DNA from: Desulforamulus hydrothermalis Lam5 = DSM 18033
GTDB taxonomy: Bacteria > Bacillota > Desulfotomaculia > Desulfotomaculales > Desulfotomaculaceae
Assembly: GCF_000315365.1 (NCBI RefSeq)
Contig: NZ_CAOS01000013.1
Coordinates: forward strand, 1-64,000
DNA: 64,000 nt
Direction: 5' to 3'
Below the pieces are notes generated by a model. It saw nothing but the letters and a program-made list of their open reading frames with translations. It was not told the DNA's origin and ran no database searches. This document shows positions 1 to 8,310 of this stretch, piece after piece. Position numbers and translations under genes: made by a program. Numbering within the stretch: the first letter of the stretch is position 1; the number at the start of each line of letters is the position of its first letter.

Positions 1-2
1 TT

Positions 3-1523
3 TTGAAAAAGAAACTTATTGCTATTTTAACCTGCCTGGTCGCTCTAACCCTGGTTTTAGCAGGTTGCGGCGGCGAAAAAGCAAAAGAAACGGCCAAGGA
101 GCCCGCTGCCCAGGGTAAATTAGTTGACGGCCCCTTCAAAAAGGTTGAAGGACTGCCTGCCATTCAAGCTCCCGAAGGATTTGACTGGAAGCAGTTTGCC
201 GGTGTTGAACTCAACGTAATTTCCGAGAACACACCGCCCAGTTCTGCCATTGCCGCCAATATCAAAGAATTTGAGGAAGCCACCGGTATTAAGGTAAACA
301 TCCAACAAATGGATCTTGGCACACTGGTACAAAAAGTAGGCCTGGACTTTAGTGCCGGCAGCTCCAAGTACCATGTTATTTATGCCGACCCCTACCAGGT
401 ATTGGCCAAGTATTCATCTAAGTTTGTTGATCTCAACGAGTTAGAAAAAGACCCCACGTTGCCTAAGATTCCCGGCGGCTTGGAAGACTTTATTCAGAGC
501 CAGTTGGAAATTGACGGTTACATGGGCTCCAAGGATAAACTGTACGCTTTGCCCTATGACTGCCCGACCATGGTACTGGCTTACCGTACCGACGTAATGG
601 CCAAAATTAAAGATAATTTTATTAATGAAAAGGGCTTTGATCCCACCCCCAACCCTAACATGACCTGGGAGCAGTATTATCAAGTTGCCGAATACATTAA
701 CAAGCACGCGGCTGAACTGGGTGTAAAATACGGCACAGGTCACCAGGCTAAACAGTACGATTCCTTAATGTGCGATTTCTCCAACATCTTGAATGCTTAC
801 GGTGCCGATTACTTTGCCAACCGTGAACTGGGTGGCATTGGTGCTGCCAACCCCGGCAAAACCGCTCTGACCACTCCGGAAGCCTTGCAAGCCTTTGAAT
901 TCTACAACAAGCTGCTAAAGATTGCTCACCCCGGCTCCAAGTCCTGGGATTGGAACGGTTTAGCGGAAGCCTTTGCCGCCGGCGAAGTGGCTATGGCTCC
1001 TGAGTGGCATGAGTTTGCCTCTATGTTTGAAAATCCTGAAAAATCTAAAGTGGCCGGCAAGGTAGCCTGGACCACCCTGCCCAAGGGGCCCAAGCGTTCT
1101 GCCAACATTTTTGGTGGTACCGGTATTGGTATTAACGCTAACGCCAGCGAGAAAGAGAAGAAAGCCGCTTGGTTGTTCCTGGTCTGGGCAACTTCACCGC
1201 AAACCCAGCTGATGATCCTGGAGTCTCCCGTCGGGGGCGCCACTCCTTCCCGTACTTCAGTTTACAATGTAGCTTCTGTGAAGAAAGCCATGGAAGACCC
1301 TGCTTCCGAAGAGGCTAAGAAAATGCCCAACCTGACTTCCATGAAGGCCACCCTGGAAGCCTGGAAGGCCGAAAATGCTTACGGTCGTCCCAAGGTTCCT
1401 CAGTGGCCGCAAATCGATACCATTGTGTTTACTGAACTGTCTAAAATGCTGGCCGGACAGCAAGATCCTAAGACTACTGCTGAATCCATCAGCAAACAAG
1501 TTGACGCATTAACCGGTAACTAA
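3..1523 (+). CDS. ABC transporter sugar/polyol-binding lipoprotein
   Basis: Family 1 extracellular solute-binding protein of 506 aa. It would capture a sugar or sugar alcohol outside the membrane and pass it to the two permeases that follow. The N-terminus has a lysine-rich start, a hydrophobic stretch and the lipobox LAGC (Cys about residue 22), so it should be processed by signal peptidase II and lipid-anchored. The start is a TTG at base 3; its ribosome binding site lies off the window edge, so an upstream start cannot be excluded. The two dehydrogenases and sugar kinases downstream suggest a polyol substrate such as sorbitol, mannitol or xylitol; this is inferred from context. Confidence 0.9.
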   Translation: MKKKLIAILTCLVALTLVLAGCGGEKAKETAKEPAAQGKLVDGPFKKVEGLPAIQAPEGFDWKQFAGVELNVISENTPPSSAIAANIKEFEEATGIKVNIQQMDLGTLVQKVGLDFSAGSSKYHVIYADPYQVLAKYSSKFVDLNELEKDPTLPKIPGGLEDFIQSQLEIDGYMGSKDKLYALPYDCPTMVLAYRTDVMAKIKDNFINEKGFDPTPNPNMTWEQYYQVAEYINKHAAELGVKYGTGHQAKQYDSLMCDFSNILNAYGADYFANRELGGIGAANPGKTALTTPEALQAFEFYNKLLKIAHPGSKSWDWNGLAEAFAAGEVAMAPEWHEFASMFENPEKSKVAGKVAWTTLPKGPKRSANIFGGTGIGINANASEKEKKAAWLFLVWATSPQTQLMILESPVGGATPSRTSVYNVASVKKAMEDPASEEAKKMPNLTSMKATLEAWKAENAYGRPKVPQWPQIDTIVFTELSKMLAGQQDPKTTAESISKQVDALTGN

Positions 1524-1533
1524 CAGGATTAGT

Positions 1534-1555
1534 CAGGGGCCCGCAAGGGCCCCTG
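1534..1555 (+). terminator. Post-SBP stem-loop without U-run
   Basis: A perfect 9-bp inverted repeat (CAGGGGCCC, loop GCAA, GGGCCCCTG) sits between the binding-protein gene and the first permease. It lacks a T-run. Hairpins here usually act as mRNA stabilisers or partial attenuators that keep binding protein more abundant than permeases; that role is inferred. Confidence 0.6.
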
Positions 1556-1586
1556 CTAAACCCCGGCAGAAGGGAGTTGTTTACCT

Positions 1587-2519
1587 TTGAGTACAGAAAA
1601 AGCACTTGGAGCTTCAATGCCGCAGCCACAGCCAAAGGGTGCCCCCAGCGCCGGGGGACGTTTTGCCCGCTTCTTTACCACTGAGAATATGATGCTGACA
1701 CCGGCTATGCTGGTGCTGGCATCCGTCAGTATTTTTCCGTTTCTCTACCTGATTTACGCCAGTTTAATGGATTTTTCCCTGGCCATTGATAATCCCGCCT
1801 TTGCTGGTTTTCGCAACTGGCTCCGCTTGGTGAAAGATCCGCTTATTTTTCAATCCTGGAAAGTTACATTTATCTATGCTGTAGCCGGTCTGGGCCTGGA
1901 GTTGATCCTTGGCGTGGGAATTGCGTTGCTGCTGTATGCCGCTCCCTGGGGTCGCAACTTATTTATTACCCTTTGGATGCTGCCCATCTTTGTGGCGCCG
2001 GTTGTGGCGGGGCTGTTAGGCTGGTTTTTGTTGAACAGCAGTTATGGATTATACGCTTGGCTATTGCAGCAGCTGGGCGTCCATGCTGACATTTTTGGCA
2101 CAGTGGCCACAGCCTGGCCACGCGTCGACTTGTCAGATGTTTGGGAGTGGACACCGCTGATTACCCTTATTGTGCTATCCGGACTGCAATCCCTGCCGAC
2201 AGAACCACTGGAAGCGGCGGAAGTGGACGGCGCCTCCTACTGGCAAAAGTTGCGTTATGTCATTTTGCCTTTATCTTCTCGCATTATTGTCGTAGCCCTG
2301 TTGATTCGTTCCATGGACATTATGCGTTTTATTGACACTATCTTTATCACTACCGCCGGCGGTCCTGCAGACAGCACAAAAATTATCGGCCTACGGCTTT
2401 TTGATGTAGCATTTAGATTTATGGATATTGGTTTTGCTGCCGCCATCGGTCTTTCTATGCTGGTGGTAACCATTTTCCTGGGCAAGGCATTTATCAGAGT
2501 CATGTACGGGAGGGAGTAA
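1587..2519 (+). CDS. Sugar ABC transporter permease, MalF type
   Basis: Membrane permease of 310 aa in the binding-protein-dependent transport family. About six hydrophobic segments are visible after a cytoplasmic N-terminus of roughly 35 residues. The EAA loop that docks the ATPase reads EAAEVDGASYWQKLRYVILP near residues 210-229. The TTG start follows AGAAGGGAG at a slightly long distance. It pairs with the next permease, which begins one base after its stop. No ATPase subunit is encoded in the visible operon, so a shared MsmX-like ATPase elsewhere (or upstream of the window) is likely needed. Confidence 0.92.
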   Translation: MSTEKALGASMPQPQPKGAPSAGGRFARFFTTENMMLTPAMLVLASVSIFPFLYLIYASLMDFSLAIDNPAFAGFRNWLRLVKDPLIFQSWKVTFIYAVAGLGLELILGVGIALLLYAAPWGRNLFITLWMLPIFVAPVVAGLLGWFLLNSSYGLYAWLLQQLGVHADIFGTVATAWPRVDLSDVWEWTPLITLIVLSGLQSLPTEPLEAAEVDGASYWQKLRYVILPLSSRIIVVALLIRSMDIMRFIDTIFITTAGGPADSTKIIGLRLFDVAFRFMDIGFAAAIGLSMLVVTIFLGKAFIRVMYGRE

Positions 2520-2520
2520 C

Positions 2521-3360
2521 TTGGCCGGAAGAAAATTATCAACTCGCAAATTAATTGCCACGGTGCTGATTTATACCGCACTTGCCATAGCCATGGTATG
2601 GGCATTGCTGCCGATTATCTGGATGGTTCTTTCCTCCTTAAAAACCGAGGCTAACATGTTTTCTATGCCGCCTAAGTTCACCTTTAAACCGACCTTCAGT
2701 ACCTATGCTTTCATGTTTACTGAAGGGAACTTTGGCAGCTTTTTAAAGAACAGTATGATTGCCGCCTTTTCCTCCACCGCCATTGCTCTTATTTTAGGCA
2801 CCCTGGGGGGTTATGCCCTGGCCAGGGGGAATTACAGACGGGGCAAGGATATTGCCTTTTGGATTATCAGTACCCGCATGACTCCGGTGGCAGCGGCCAT
2901 TGTGCCGTTATACATTATTTTTGCTAAATTTAATTTAATCGGTACCACCTTTGGTCTGGTTTTTGCCTATACCACCTTTAACTTACCTTTTGCCCTTTGG
3001 ATGATGATGACCTTTTTTGCAGAGTTGCCGCCTGATATGGAGCACGCTGCTATGGTGGACGGAGCCACCAAGTTTCAGGCCTTTTACCGTATTGCCCTGC
3101 CCCAGGTGACGCCGGGGCTGGTAGCTACAGGCATTCTGTGCCTGATGTTTGCCTGGAATGATTTTGCCTTTGCTTCGGTCTTTACCAGTCATAGTAATCA
3201 GACCATTCCGGTTGCTGCTTCACTGCTGGTCAGCCAGACAGGTATTGCCTGGGGTCAGGCCATGGCTACCGGTACCGTTATTATTACCCCGATGTTAATT
3301 GCCGGCCTGGCGGTGCGTAAGTATTTGGTACGGGGGCTGTCCATGGGAGCAGTTAAATAG
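2521..3360 (+). CDS. Sugar ABC transporter permease, MalG type
   Basis: Second permease, 279 aa, with a first membrane segment near residues 13-33 and an EAA loop reading EHAAMVDGATKFQAFYRIAL near 178-197. The start is TTG, one base after the stop of the first permease, with GGGAGG just upstream, so the two are translationally coupled. It should form the heterodimeric channel for the polyol or sugar delivered by the lipoprotein. The family is certain, the substrate is not. Confidence 0.92.
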   Translation: MAGRKLSTRKLIATVLIYTALAIAMVWALLPIIWMVLSSLKTEANMFSMPPKFTFKPTFSTYAFMFTEGNFGSFLKNSMIAAFSSTAIALILGTLGGYALARGNYRRGKDIAFWIISTRMTPVAAAIVPLYIIFAKFNLIGTTFGLVFAYTTFNLPFALWMMMTFFAELPPDMEHAAMVDGATKFQAFYRIALPQVTPGLVATGILCLMFAWNDFAFASVFTSHSNQTIPVAASLLVSQTGIAWGQAMATGTVIITPMLIAGLAVRKYLVRGLSMGAVK

Positions 3361-3367
3361 AAAAAAC

Positions 3368-3390
3368 AGGGGGCCCTGGCCCCTTCTTCT
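3368..3390 (+). terminator. Hairpin after permease genes
   Basis: GGGGCC, a 2-nt loop and GGCCCC form a compact stem, followed by the pyrimidine-rich TTCTTCT. It may partly terminate transcription between the transport genes and the dehydrogenases. The U-run is poor, so read-through is expected. Confidence 0.45.
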
Positions 3391-3432
3391 ATACTTGTAA
3401 TGATTACTTTATTTTTGAGAGGAGTGCAGACC

Positions 3433-4473
3433 ATGAGTAAAATGAAAGCCTGCGTTTTATACGGTCCCCTTGATGTACGGGTGCAAGAATTGCAGGTTCC
3501 CCAACTAAAACCGGATCAGGCCCTGGTTAAAGTGAAGGCCGTGGGTGTGTGCGGTTCTGATGTACATTATTATGAGCACGGCAGAATTGGCCGTTATGTG
3601 GTGGAAAAACCAATGATTCTCGGTCACGAGGCCGGCGGTGAAGTGGTAGCTGTGGGTGAAGCCGTGACTAACCTGCAGGTAGGGCAGAGGGTCGCCATTG
3701 AGCCAGGTGTAACCTGCGGCAAATGCAAATTCTGTAAGGAAGGACGTTACAACCTATGCCCGGATGTTGAGTTTCTGGCAACGCCGCCCTACGATGGAGC
3801 CTTTTGCGAATACCTGGCTATGCGGGCTGATTTCCTGCACCCGATTCCTGATCATATGAGCTATGAAGCTGCTTCCCTGGCCGAGCCCTTTTCTGTGGGT
3901 TTGCATGCCTGCAGGCGTGCCGGCGTCAAGCCGGGTGACACAGTGGCTGTGCTCGGTTTGGGTCCGGTAGGACTGCTAACCGTTGTAGCTGCCAAGGCCT
4001 TCGGGGCTACCAAAATTATTGCCGCTGACTTGGCGCCTATCCGGCTGGAGATGGCCAAAGAAATGGGCGCCACTGCGGTAGTCAATGCTCAGGAACAGGA
4101 TGTTTATAAATTTATTATGCAAGAAACCGGCGGTCTTGGTGTAGATGCGGCCATAGAAACCGCAGGCAGTACGGCTACGAATTTGCTGGCGGTACAAGCG
4201 GCCCGGCGTGGTGGGAAAGTGGCCCTGGTAGGCCTGCCGCCCAACCCGGAAGTTCCCTTTAATGTATTTACTATAGCTGACGGCGAGCTGGATATTTTTG
4301 GCATTTTCCGTTATGCTAACACTTATCCCACAGCGGTGGAACTGTTGGCCAGCGGTATCGCCTCGGTGGAAAAGCTGGTGACGCACCGTTTTACCCTGGA
4401 TCAAGCTAAAGACGCACTGGACAAAGCAAGAACTGACAAACAGGGCAGCATTAAGGTTATGGTTAACCTGTAA
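3433..4473 (+). CDS. Zinc-dependent polyol dehydrogenase (sorbitol/xylitol DH-like)
   Basis: Medium-chain NAD(P)-dependent dehydrogenase of 346 aa, expected to oxidise a sugar alcohol to a ketose. Catalytic zinc ligands are visible in GVCGSDVHYY (Cys40) and ILGHEAGGEV. The structural zinc site is CGKCKFCKEGRYNLC, and the Rossmann motif is VLGLGPVGLL. The ATG at 3433 is preferred over the in-frame ATG at 3400 because GAGAGGAGTG lies just before it. It resembles sorbitol/L-iditol dehydrogenases. A second, different dehydrogenase follows at once, so the operon may handle two polyols or two stereochemical steps. Confidence 0.88.
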   Translation: MSKMKACVLYGPLDVRVQELQVPQLKPDQALVKVKAVGVCGSDVHYYEHGRIGRYVVEKPMILGHEAGGEVVAVGEAVTNLQVGQRVAIEPGVTCGKCKFCKEGRYNLCPDVEFLATPPYDGAFCEYLAMRADFLHPIPDHMSYEAASLAEPFSVGLHACRRAGVKPGDTVAVLGLGPVGLLTVVAAKAFGATKIIAADLAPIRLEMAKEMGATAVVNAQEQDVYKFIMQETGGLGVDAAIETAGSTATNLLAVQAARRGGKVALVGLPPNPEVPFNVFTIADGELDIFGIFRYANTYPTAVELLASGIASVEKLVTHRFTLDQAKDALDKARTDKQGSIKVMVNL

Positions 4474-4487
4474 GGAGGCAGAAAAAC

Positions 4488-5501
4488 ATGAAAACCATGC
4501 GCGCAGCGGTTATTGAAGGACCCCATAAAATAACATTACAAGAAGTACCTTATCCTACCCCTGGCCCCGGCCAGGTGGTGGTAAAGGTAGAAGCCTGCGG
4601 TATTTGTGGCACGGATTATCATATTTTAGAAGGAGATTTTCTTTCACCCTACCCGCTGATTCCCGGCCATGAGTTTTCCGGTACAGTTTATGAGCTGGGC
4701 GAAGGTGTAGAAAACTGGCAGGTGGGCGAAAGAGTTGCCGTAGATCCCTCGGTATACTGCGGTGAGTGTTATTACTGCTTAAGCAACCAGGGCAATATGT
4801 GCCAAAAATGGAATGCTGTCGGCGTTACATTAAACGGCGCCTTTGCGGAATATGTGGCAGTACCGGCGAAAAACCTTTACCGGTTGCCGGAGAACATGAA
4901 CTTTCAGCAGGGTGCCTTTGTGGAGCCCCTTTCCTGCGTGGTTTATGCCATGCGGCGCCTGAATATTCGTTTTGGTGATAAGGTATTGCTGTTTGGCGCC
5001 GGTCCTATGGGTTTGCTTTTGCTGCAGGCGGTTGTTAAGGGTGGCGCTTCGGAAGCGGTGGTGGTTGATTTGGCTGAGGATAAACTGGCCAAAGCAAGGC
5101 AGCTGGGCGCCCATAAAACCTTTTTGGGTACGGCAGGGCTTCAGGAAGCCTACCCGCTGGGGTTTGACATTGTTATAGATGCCACCGGGGTACCGGCGGT
5201 GATAGAGAACATGTTCCGCTTTGCCGGCAACCGCGCCAAGATTATGCAGTTTGGTTGCGCTCCTAAAGATGCCAAAGTTTCCGTCAGTCCTTTTGACATT
5301 TATAATAAAGACTGGGAGATTCTTGGTACCATGGCACTGCTGTTTACCTTTCATCCGGCAGTAAATCTTTTGAAGAACGGGGTAGTAGTAGCCGATCCGT
5401 TGACAACCAGGGAGATCAGTTTGGATGAATTTCCTGCTTACCTGTCTCAGCCCAAGGACAGTAAAGATTTAAAGGTCCTGGTGTGCCCCTGGAAGAAATA
5501 G
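4488..5501 (+). CDS. Zinc-dependent alcohol/polyol dehydrogenase
   Basis: Second medium-chain zinc dehydrogenase, 337 aa, clearly diverged from its neighbour. Motifs: GICGTDYHILEGD (catalytic Cys), IPGHEFSGTV, structural zinc CGECYYCLSNQGNMC and the dinucleotide fold LFGAGPMGLLLL. The ATG follows AAGGAGG. It resembles arabitol- or sorbitol-type dehydrogenases and probably feeds a ketose to the kinases downstream. Its stop lies 11 bases before the xylulokinase start. Confidence 0.87.
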   Translation: MKTMRAAVIEGPHKITLQEVPYPTPGPGQVVVKVEACGICGTDYHILEGDFLSPYPLIPGHEFSGTVYELGEGVENWQVGERVAVDPSVYCGECYYCLSNQGNMCQKWNAVGVTLNGAFAEYVAVPAKNLYRLPENMNFQQGAFVEPLSCVVYAMRRLNIRFGDKVLLFGAGPMGLLLLQAVVKGGASEAVVVDLAEDKLAKARQLGAHKTFLGTAGLQEAYPLGFDIVIDATGVPAVIENMFRFAGNRAKIMQFGCAPKDAKVSVSPFDIYNKDWEILGTMALLFTFHPAVNLLKNGVVVADPLTTREISLDEFPAYLSQPKDSKDLKVLVCPWKK

Positions 5502-5512
5502 GAGGGCCTTGT

Positions 5513-7045
5513 ATGCAGAGTTTATTTTTAGGCATTGATATTGGTACTACAGGGGTTAAGGCTCTGGTGATGGATGAGCAGGGTCGGGTGGTAGCCCAGG
5601 CAACCAGGGAATACCCCTTGCATGTTCCCCGTCCCGGTTGGGCAGAGCAGAACCCGGAGGATTGGTATAAGGCTGCCTGTGGGGCAATTGCCACGATTAT
5701 CAGTAAAGGTATTTCGCCCGGCCAAATACAAGGGATCGGCTTAACCGGCCAAATGCACGGTTCGGTCTTCCTTGATGCACAGGGGAAAGTTATTCGTGAG
5801 GCAATCCTCTGGTGTGACCAGCGCACTGCGGATGAATGCCGGCAAATTACCGACCTGGTGGGAGAAAGCAAACTCATTGAGCTGGTCAGCAACCCGGCGC
5901 TGGCTGGTTTTACAGCACCAAAGATATTATGGCTGCGCAATCATGAACCGGAAAACTACAAGCGTGTGGCCAAGGTACTCCTGCCCAAGGACTACATTAG
6001 CTGGCGTATGACCGGTGTTTTTGCCACCGATGTATCAGATGCCAGCGGTATGCTGTTGCTGGATGTAGTTAACCGCAAGTGGAGCTCAGAAATGCTGGCG
6101 GCTCTGGAGATTCCCGCTGCCTGGTTGGCAGAAGTCTTTGAAAGTCCCGATGTGGTGGGGCGGGTAAGCGCCCGGGGGGCTGCTGAAACGGGGCTGCCTG
6201 AAGGAATTCCGGTAGTGGCCGGTGCCGGCGACAATGCCGCAGGTGCCGTAGGCAACGGGATCATCAGTCCCGGCATGGCCACAGCCAGTTTGGGAACTTC
6301 CGGCGTTGTTTTTACCCCCAGTCAGACTCCTGCCGTAGACCGGGCCGGCCGGCTGCACACCTTCTGTCATGCCGTACCGGGTCAGTGGCACCTGATGGGA
6401 GTTACCATGGCAGCCGGCGGCTCGCTGCGCTGGTACAGAGATACCTTTGCCGGTGAAGAAAGGGCTGTGGCTCAATTAACCGGCAGAGATCCCTATGAAC
6501 TGATGAGTGATGAAGCAGCATTGATAGAACCAGGTGCCGATGGATTGATCTTTCTGCCTTATCTTTCCGGGGAACGCACACCCCATGCAGATCCCTTGGC
6601 CAGAGGAGTGTTCGTCGGCATGAATTTAAAACACACCAAGGGACACTTTGTGCGTTCTATTATGGAAGGAGTGGCCTTTAGTTTAAAAGATACGCTGGAG
6701 ATTATGTCCGGTTTGGGCATTGCCTTAAATGATTTGCGGATTACCGGCGGCGGCGGCCGCAGTGCGGTATGGCGCCAAATCCTGGCGGATGTGTTTAACA
6801 TGCCTTTGCAAGTGATGGAAAACTCTGACGGACCGGCTTACGGAGCAGCTATCTTGGGCGCTGTGGGCGCCGGATGCTGGCAAAGTGTGACCGAAGCGGT
6901 GGCTGCTACCTGCAGCCGCCAGCAGCTGCAAGAGGTGGTGCCCATCCCGCAAAACGCAGCCCGCTACCAAAAAATTTACCAAATTTACATTGACACTTAC
7001 CCGCCCCTGCAACCTCTGTTTAAGCGGCTAAGTGAAGTAAACTAG
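5513..7045 (+). CDS. xylB: Xylulokinase (FGGY family)
   Basis: ATP-dependent sugar kinase of 510 aa. The N-terminal FGGY domain starts FLGIDIGTTGVKALVMDEQG. LTGQMHGSVFLD matches the xylulokinase signature, and ITGGGGRSAVWRQILADVF is the C-terminal nucleotide-binding segment. The ATG at 5513 is chosen because GGAGGG lies at 5501-5506; the in-frame GTG at 5483 would place the start before that site and inside the previous gene. It should phosphorylate D-xylulose, or a similar ketose, made by the dehydrogenases. Xylulose-specific motifs make xylB the best name, but related ketoses are possible. Confidence 0.88.
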   Translation: MQSLFLGIDIGTTGVKALVMDEQGRVVAQATREYPLHVPRPGWAEQNPEDWYKAACGAIATIISKGISPGQIQGIGLTGQMHGSVFLDAQGKVIREAILWCDQRTADECRQITDLVGESKLIELVSNPALAGFTAPKILWLRNHEPENYKRVAKVLLPKDYISWRMTGVFATDVSDASGMLLLDVVNRKWSSEMLAALEIPAAWLAEVFESPDVVGRVSARGAAETGLPEGIPVVAGAGDNAAGAVGNGIISPGMATASLGTSGVVFTPSQTPAVDRAGRLHTFCHAVPGQWHLMGVTMAAGGSLRWYRDTFAGEERAVAQLTGRDPYELMSDEAALIEPGADGLIFLPYLSGERTPHADPLARGVFVGMNLKHTKGHFVRSIMEGVAFSLKDTLEIMSGLGIALNDLRITGGGGRSAVWRQILADVFNMPLQVMENSDGPAYGAAILGAVGAGCWQSVTEAVAATCSRQQLQEVVPIPQNAARYQKIYQIYIDTYPPLQPLFKRLSEVN

Positions 7046-7058
7046 GGGGTGCGTCTGT

Positions 7059-8036
7059 ACGGATATTATTGCCATTGGGGAAGCCCTGATTGATTTTATC
7101 CCCACCACCCCGGGCAAAGGGTTGGCAGATACGCCGGCCTTTGAGAAACGCCCGGGAGGTGCGCCGGCCAACGTAGCGGTGGGGATTGCCCGGTTGGGAG
7201 GCAGTTCAGGTTTTATCGGGAAATTTGCTGACGATGAATTCGGTCGGTTTTTGCTTAAGACATTGGAAGAAAACCAGGTAGATACACAGGCAGTTGTTAT
7301 AACACAGGAAGCTCCGACAGGTTTGGCCTTCGTAACCCTGAAGGATAACGGAGAACGGGAATTTATTTTTTATCGCCGGCCCTGTGCCGATATCCTGCTG
7401 ACCGCTGATGAGATTGCCGTTTCGTATATTGAACAAGCTAAAGTTCTTCATTTCGGGACTGTATCGTTAATCACTGAGCCAGGTCGCAGTGCCACTTACC
7501 ATGCAGTGCGGCAGGCCAGGCAGGCGGGCAAAATTATTTCTTTGGATGTTAACCTGCGAGAAGCCCTCTGGCCTTCCCTGGCAGCAGCCCGGCAAGAGAT
7601 TCGCACAGCCTTGCGCTTGGCGCATATTGTGAAGGTTAGCGGGGAGGAATTAGCCTTTATTACTGAAAATAACGAAAGCCTTGAAGAAGCTGCCAAACAA
7701 ATACTGGAGCTGGGTTCCGACTTGGTTTTGGTAACCCTGGGAGCGGCCGGGTGTTATGTCCAAACAAAACACTTGGCAACCGCTGTTAAAAGTATTGCCG
7801 TGCATTCGGTGGACACCACCGGAGCGGGCGATGCTTTTACGGCAGCTGTGCTGACGCGACTGGTGGAAGCCGGACTGCATGATCCCGGCCGGATTCACAA
7901 CATATCTTTAAGTACCCTGGAGGAAATTTGTACCTTTGCTAATATTGCAGGAGCTTTGACTTGCACCCGAAAAGGGGCCATACCTGCCTTGCCTACCCGA
8001 AAAGAGATAGCAGAACGAATGGGTTTGGCGGAATAA
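7059..8036 (+). CDS. PfkB-family fructokinase, start codon problem
   Basis: Ribokinase/PfkB-type carbohydrate kinase, probably fructokinase, about 325 aa. It carries the N-terminal motif DIIAIGEALIDF, the sugar-binding RPGGAPANVAVG and the catalytic signature DTTGAGDAFTAAV near the C-terminus. The frame is open from a stop at 7038-7040, yet the conserved N-terminus (from 7062) lies upstream of the first canonical start, TTG at 7122, which would remove about 20 essential residues. The CDS is therefore drawn from ACG 7059, nine bases after AGGGGG (7044-7049). A likelier reading is one extra G in the GG at 7061-7062: removing it gives CTG or GTG starts leading to LYDIIAIGEAL. This could be a sequencing error or a real frameshift. 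Confidence 0.75.
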   Translation, partial: TDIIAIGEALIDFIPTTPGKGLADTPAFEKRPGGAPANVAVGIARLGGSSGFIGKFADDEFGRFLLKTLEENQVDTQAVVITQEAPTGLAFVTLKDNGEREFIFYRRPCADILLTADEIAVSYIEQAKVLHFGTVSLITEPGRSATYHAVRQARQAGKIISLDVNLREALWPSLAAARQEIRTALRLAHIVKVSGEELAFITENNESLEEAAKQILELGSDLVLVTLGAAGCYVQTKHLATAVKSIAVHSVDTTGAGDAFTAAVLTRLVEAGLHDPGRIHNISLSTLEEICTFANIAGALTCTRKGAIPALPTRKEIAERMGLAE

Positions 8037-8040
8037 CCTC

Positions 8041-8290
8041 AAGCAAGTAAAGGGCAGCTCCTGTGGAGCAAGTTGGTTTTCTGATCCCCTGACAGCGACT
8101 TGGCGAAGCGCCGGCAACCGCATTTGCTGAGCAAAAGGATAAATCGGGCCGGCACCACAGAACGTGGGTGCCGGCCGAACCTGGCCGGAATGGCGCCCCT
8201 AATAGCAATTAGTGCTGTTGCCGGTGCGTAGACCGGAGCTAAGGGGATCATAAACTTCCGGCAACCATTACTTGAGTGCTTCCTGAAAGG
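8041..8290 (+). ncRNA. Structured element copy 1 (unrecognised RNA or dispersed repeat)
   Basis: The gap before hxlB is dense in complementary segments: CAAGTAA 8044-8050 with TTACTTG 8268-8274, TGATCCCCT 8082-8090 with AGGGGATCA 8242-8250, CCGGCAAC 8111-8118 with GTTGCCGG 8217-8224, and a perfect 10-bp hairpin 8147-8156/8167-8176. They nest, so one long folded RNA is plausible. Bases 8076-8148 match 46748-46820 at 57 of 73 positions without gaps, and 8157-8188 match 46830-46861 at 25 of 32. Two base pairs of the hairpin change in a compensatory way between copies. I do not recognise a known riboswitch or ribozyme. It could be the hxlB leader or a mobile palindromic repeat. Confidence 0.6.
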
Positions 8291-8310
8291 CATTAAAGGA
8301 GGGAAGTTCC

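Noticed and set aside
5483-5512. Upstream GTG start for xylB
   Set aside because: It lies before the GGAGGG site and would overlap the previous gene; ATG 5513 is correctly spaced.
8041-8290. glmS ribozyme, T-box, cobalamin or TPP riboswitch before the SIS-domain gene
   Set aside because: Conserved core words of these families were looked for and not found.
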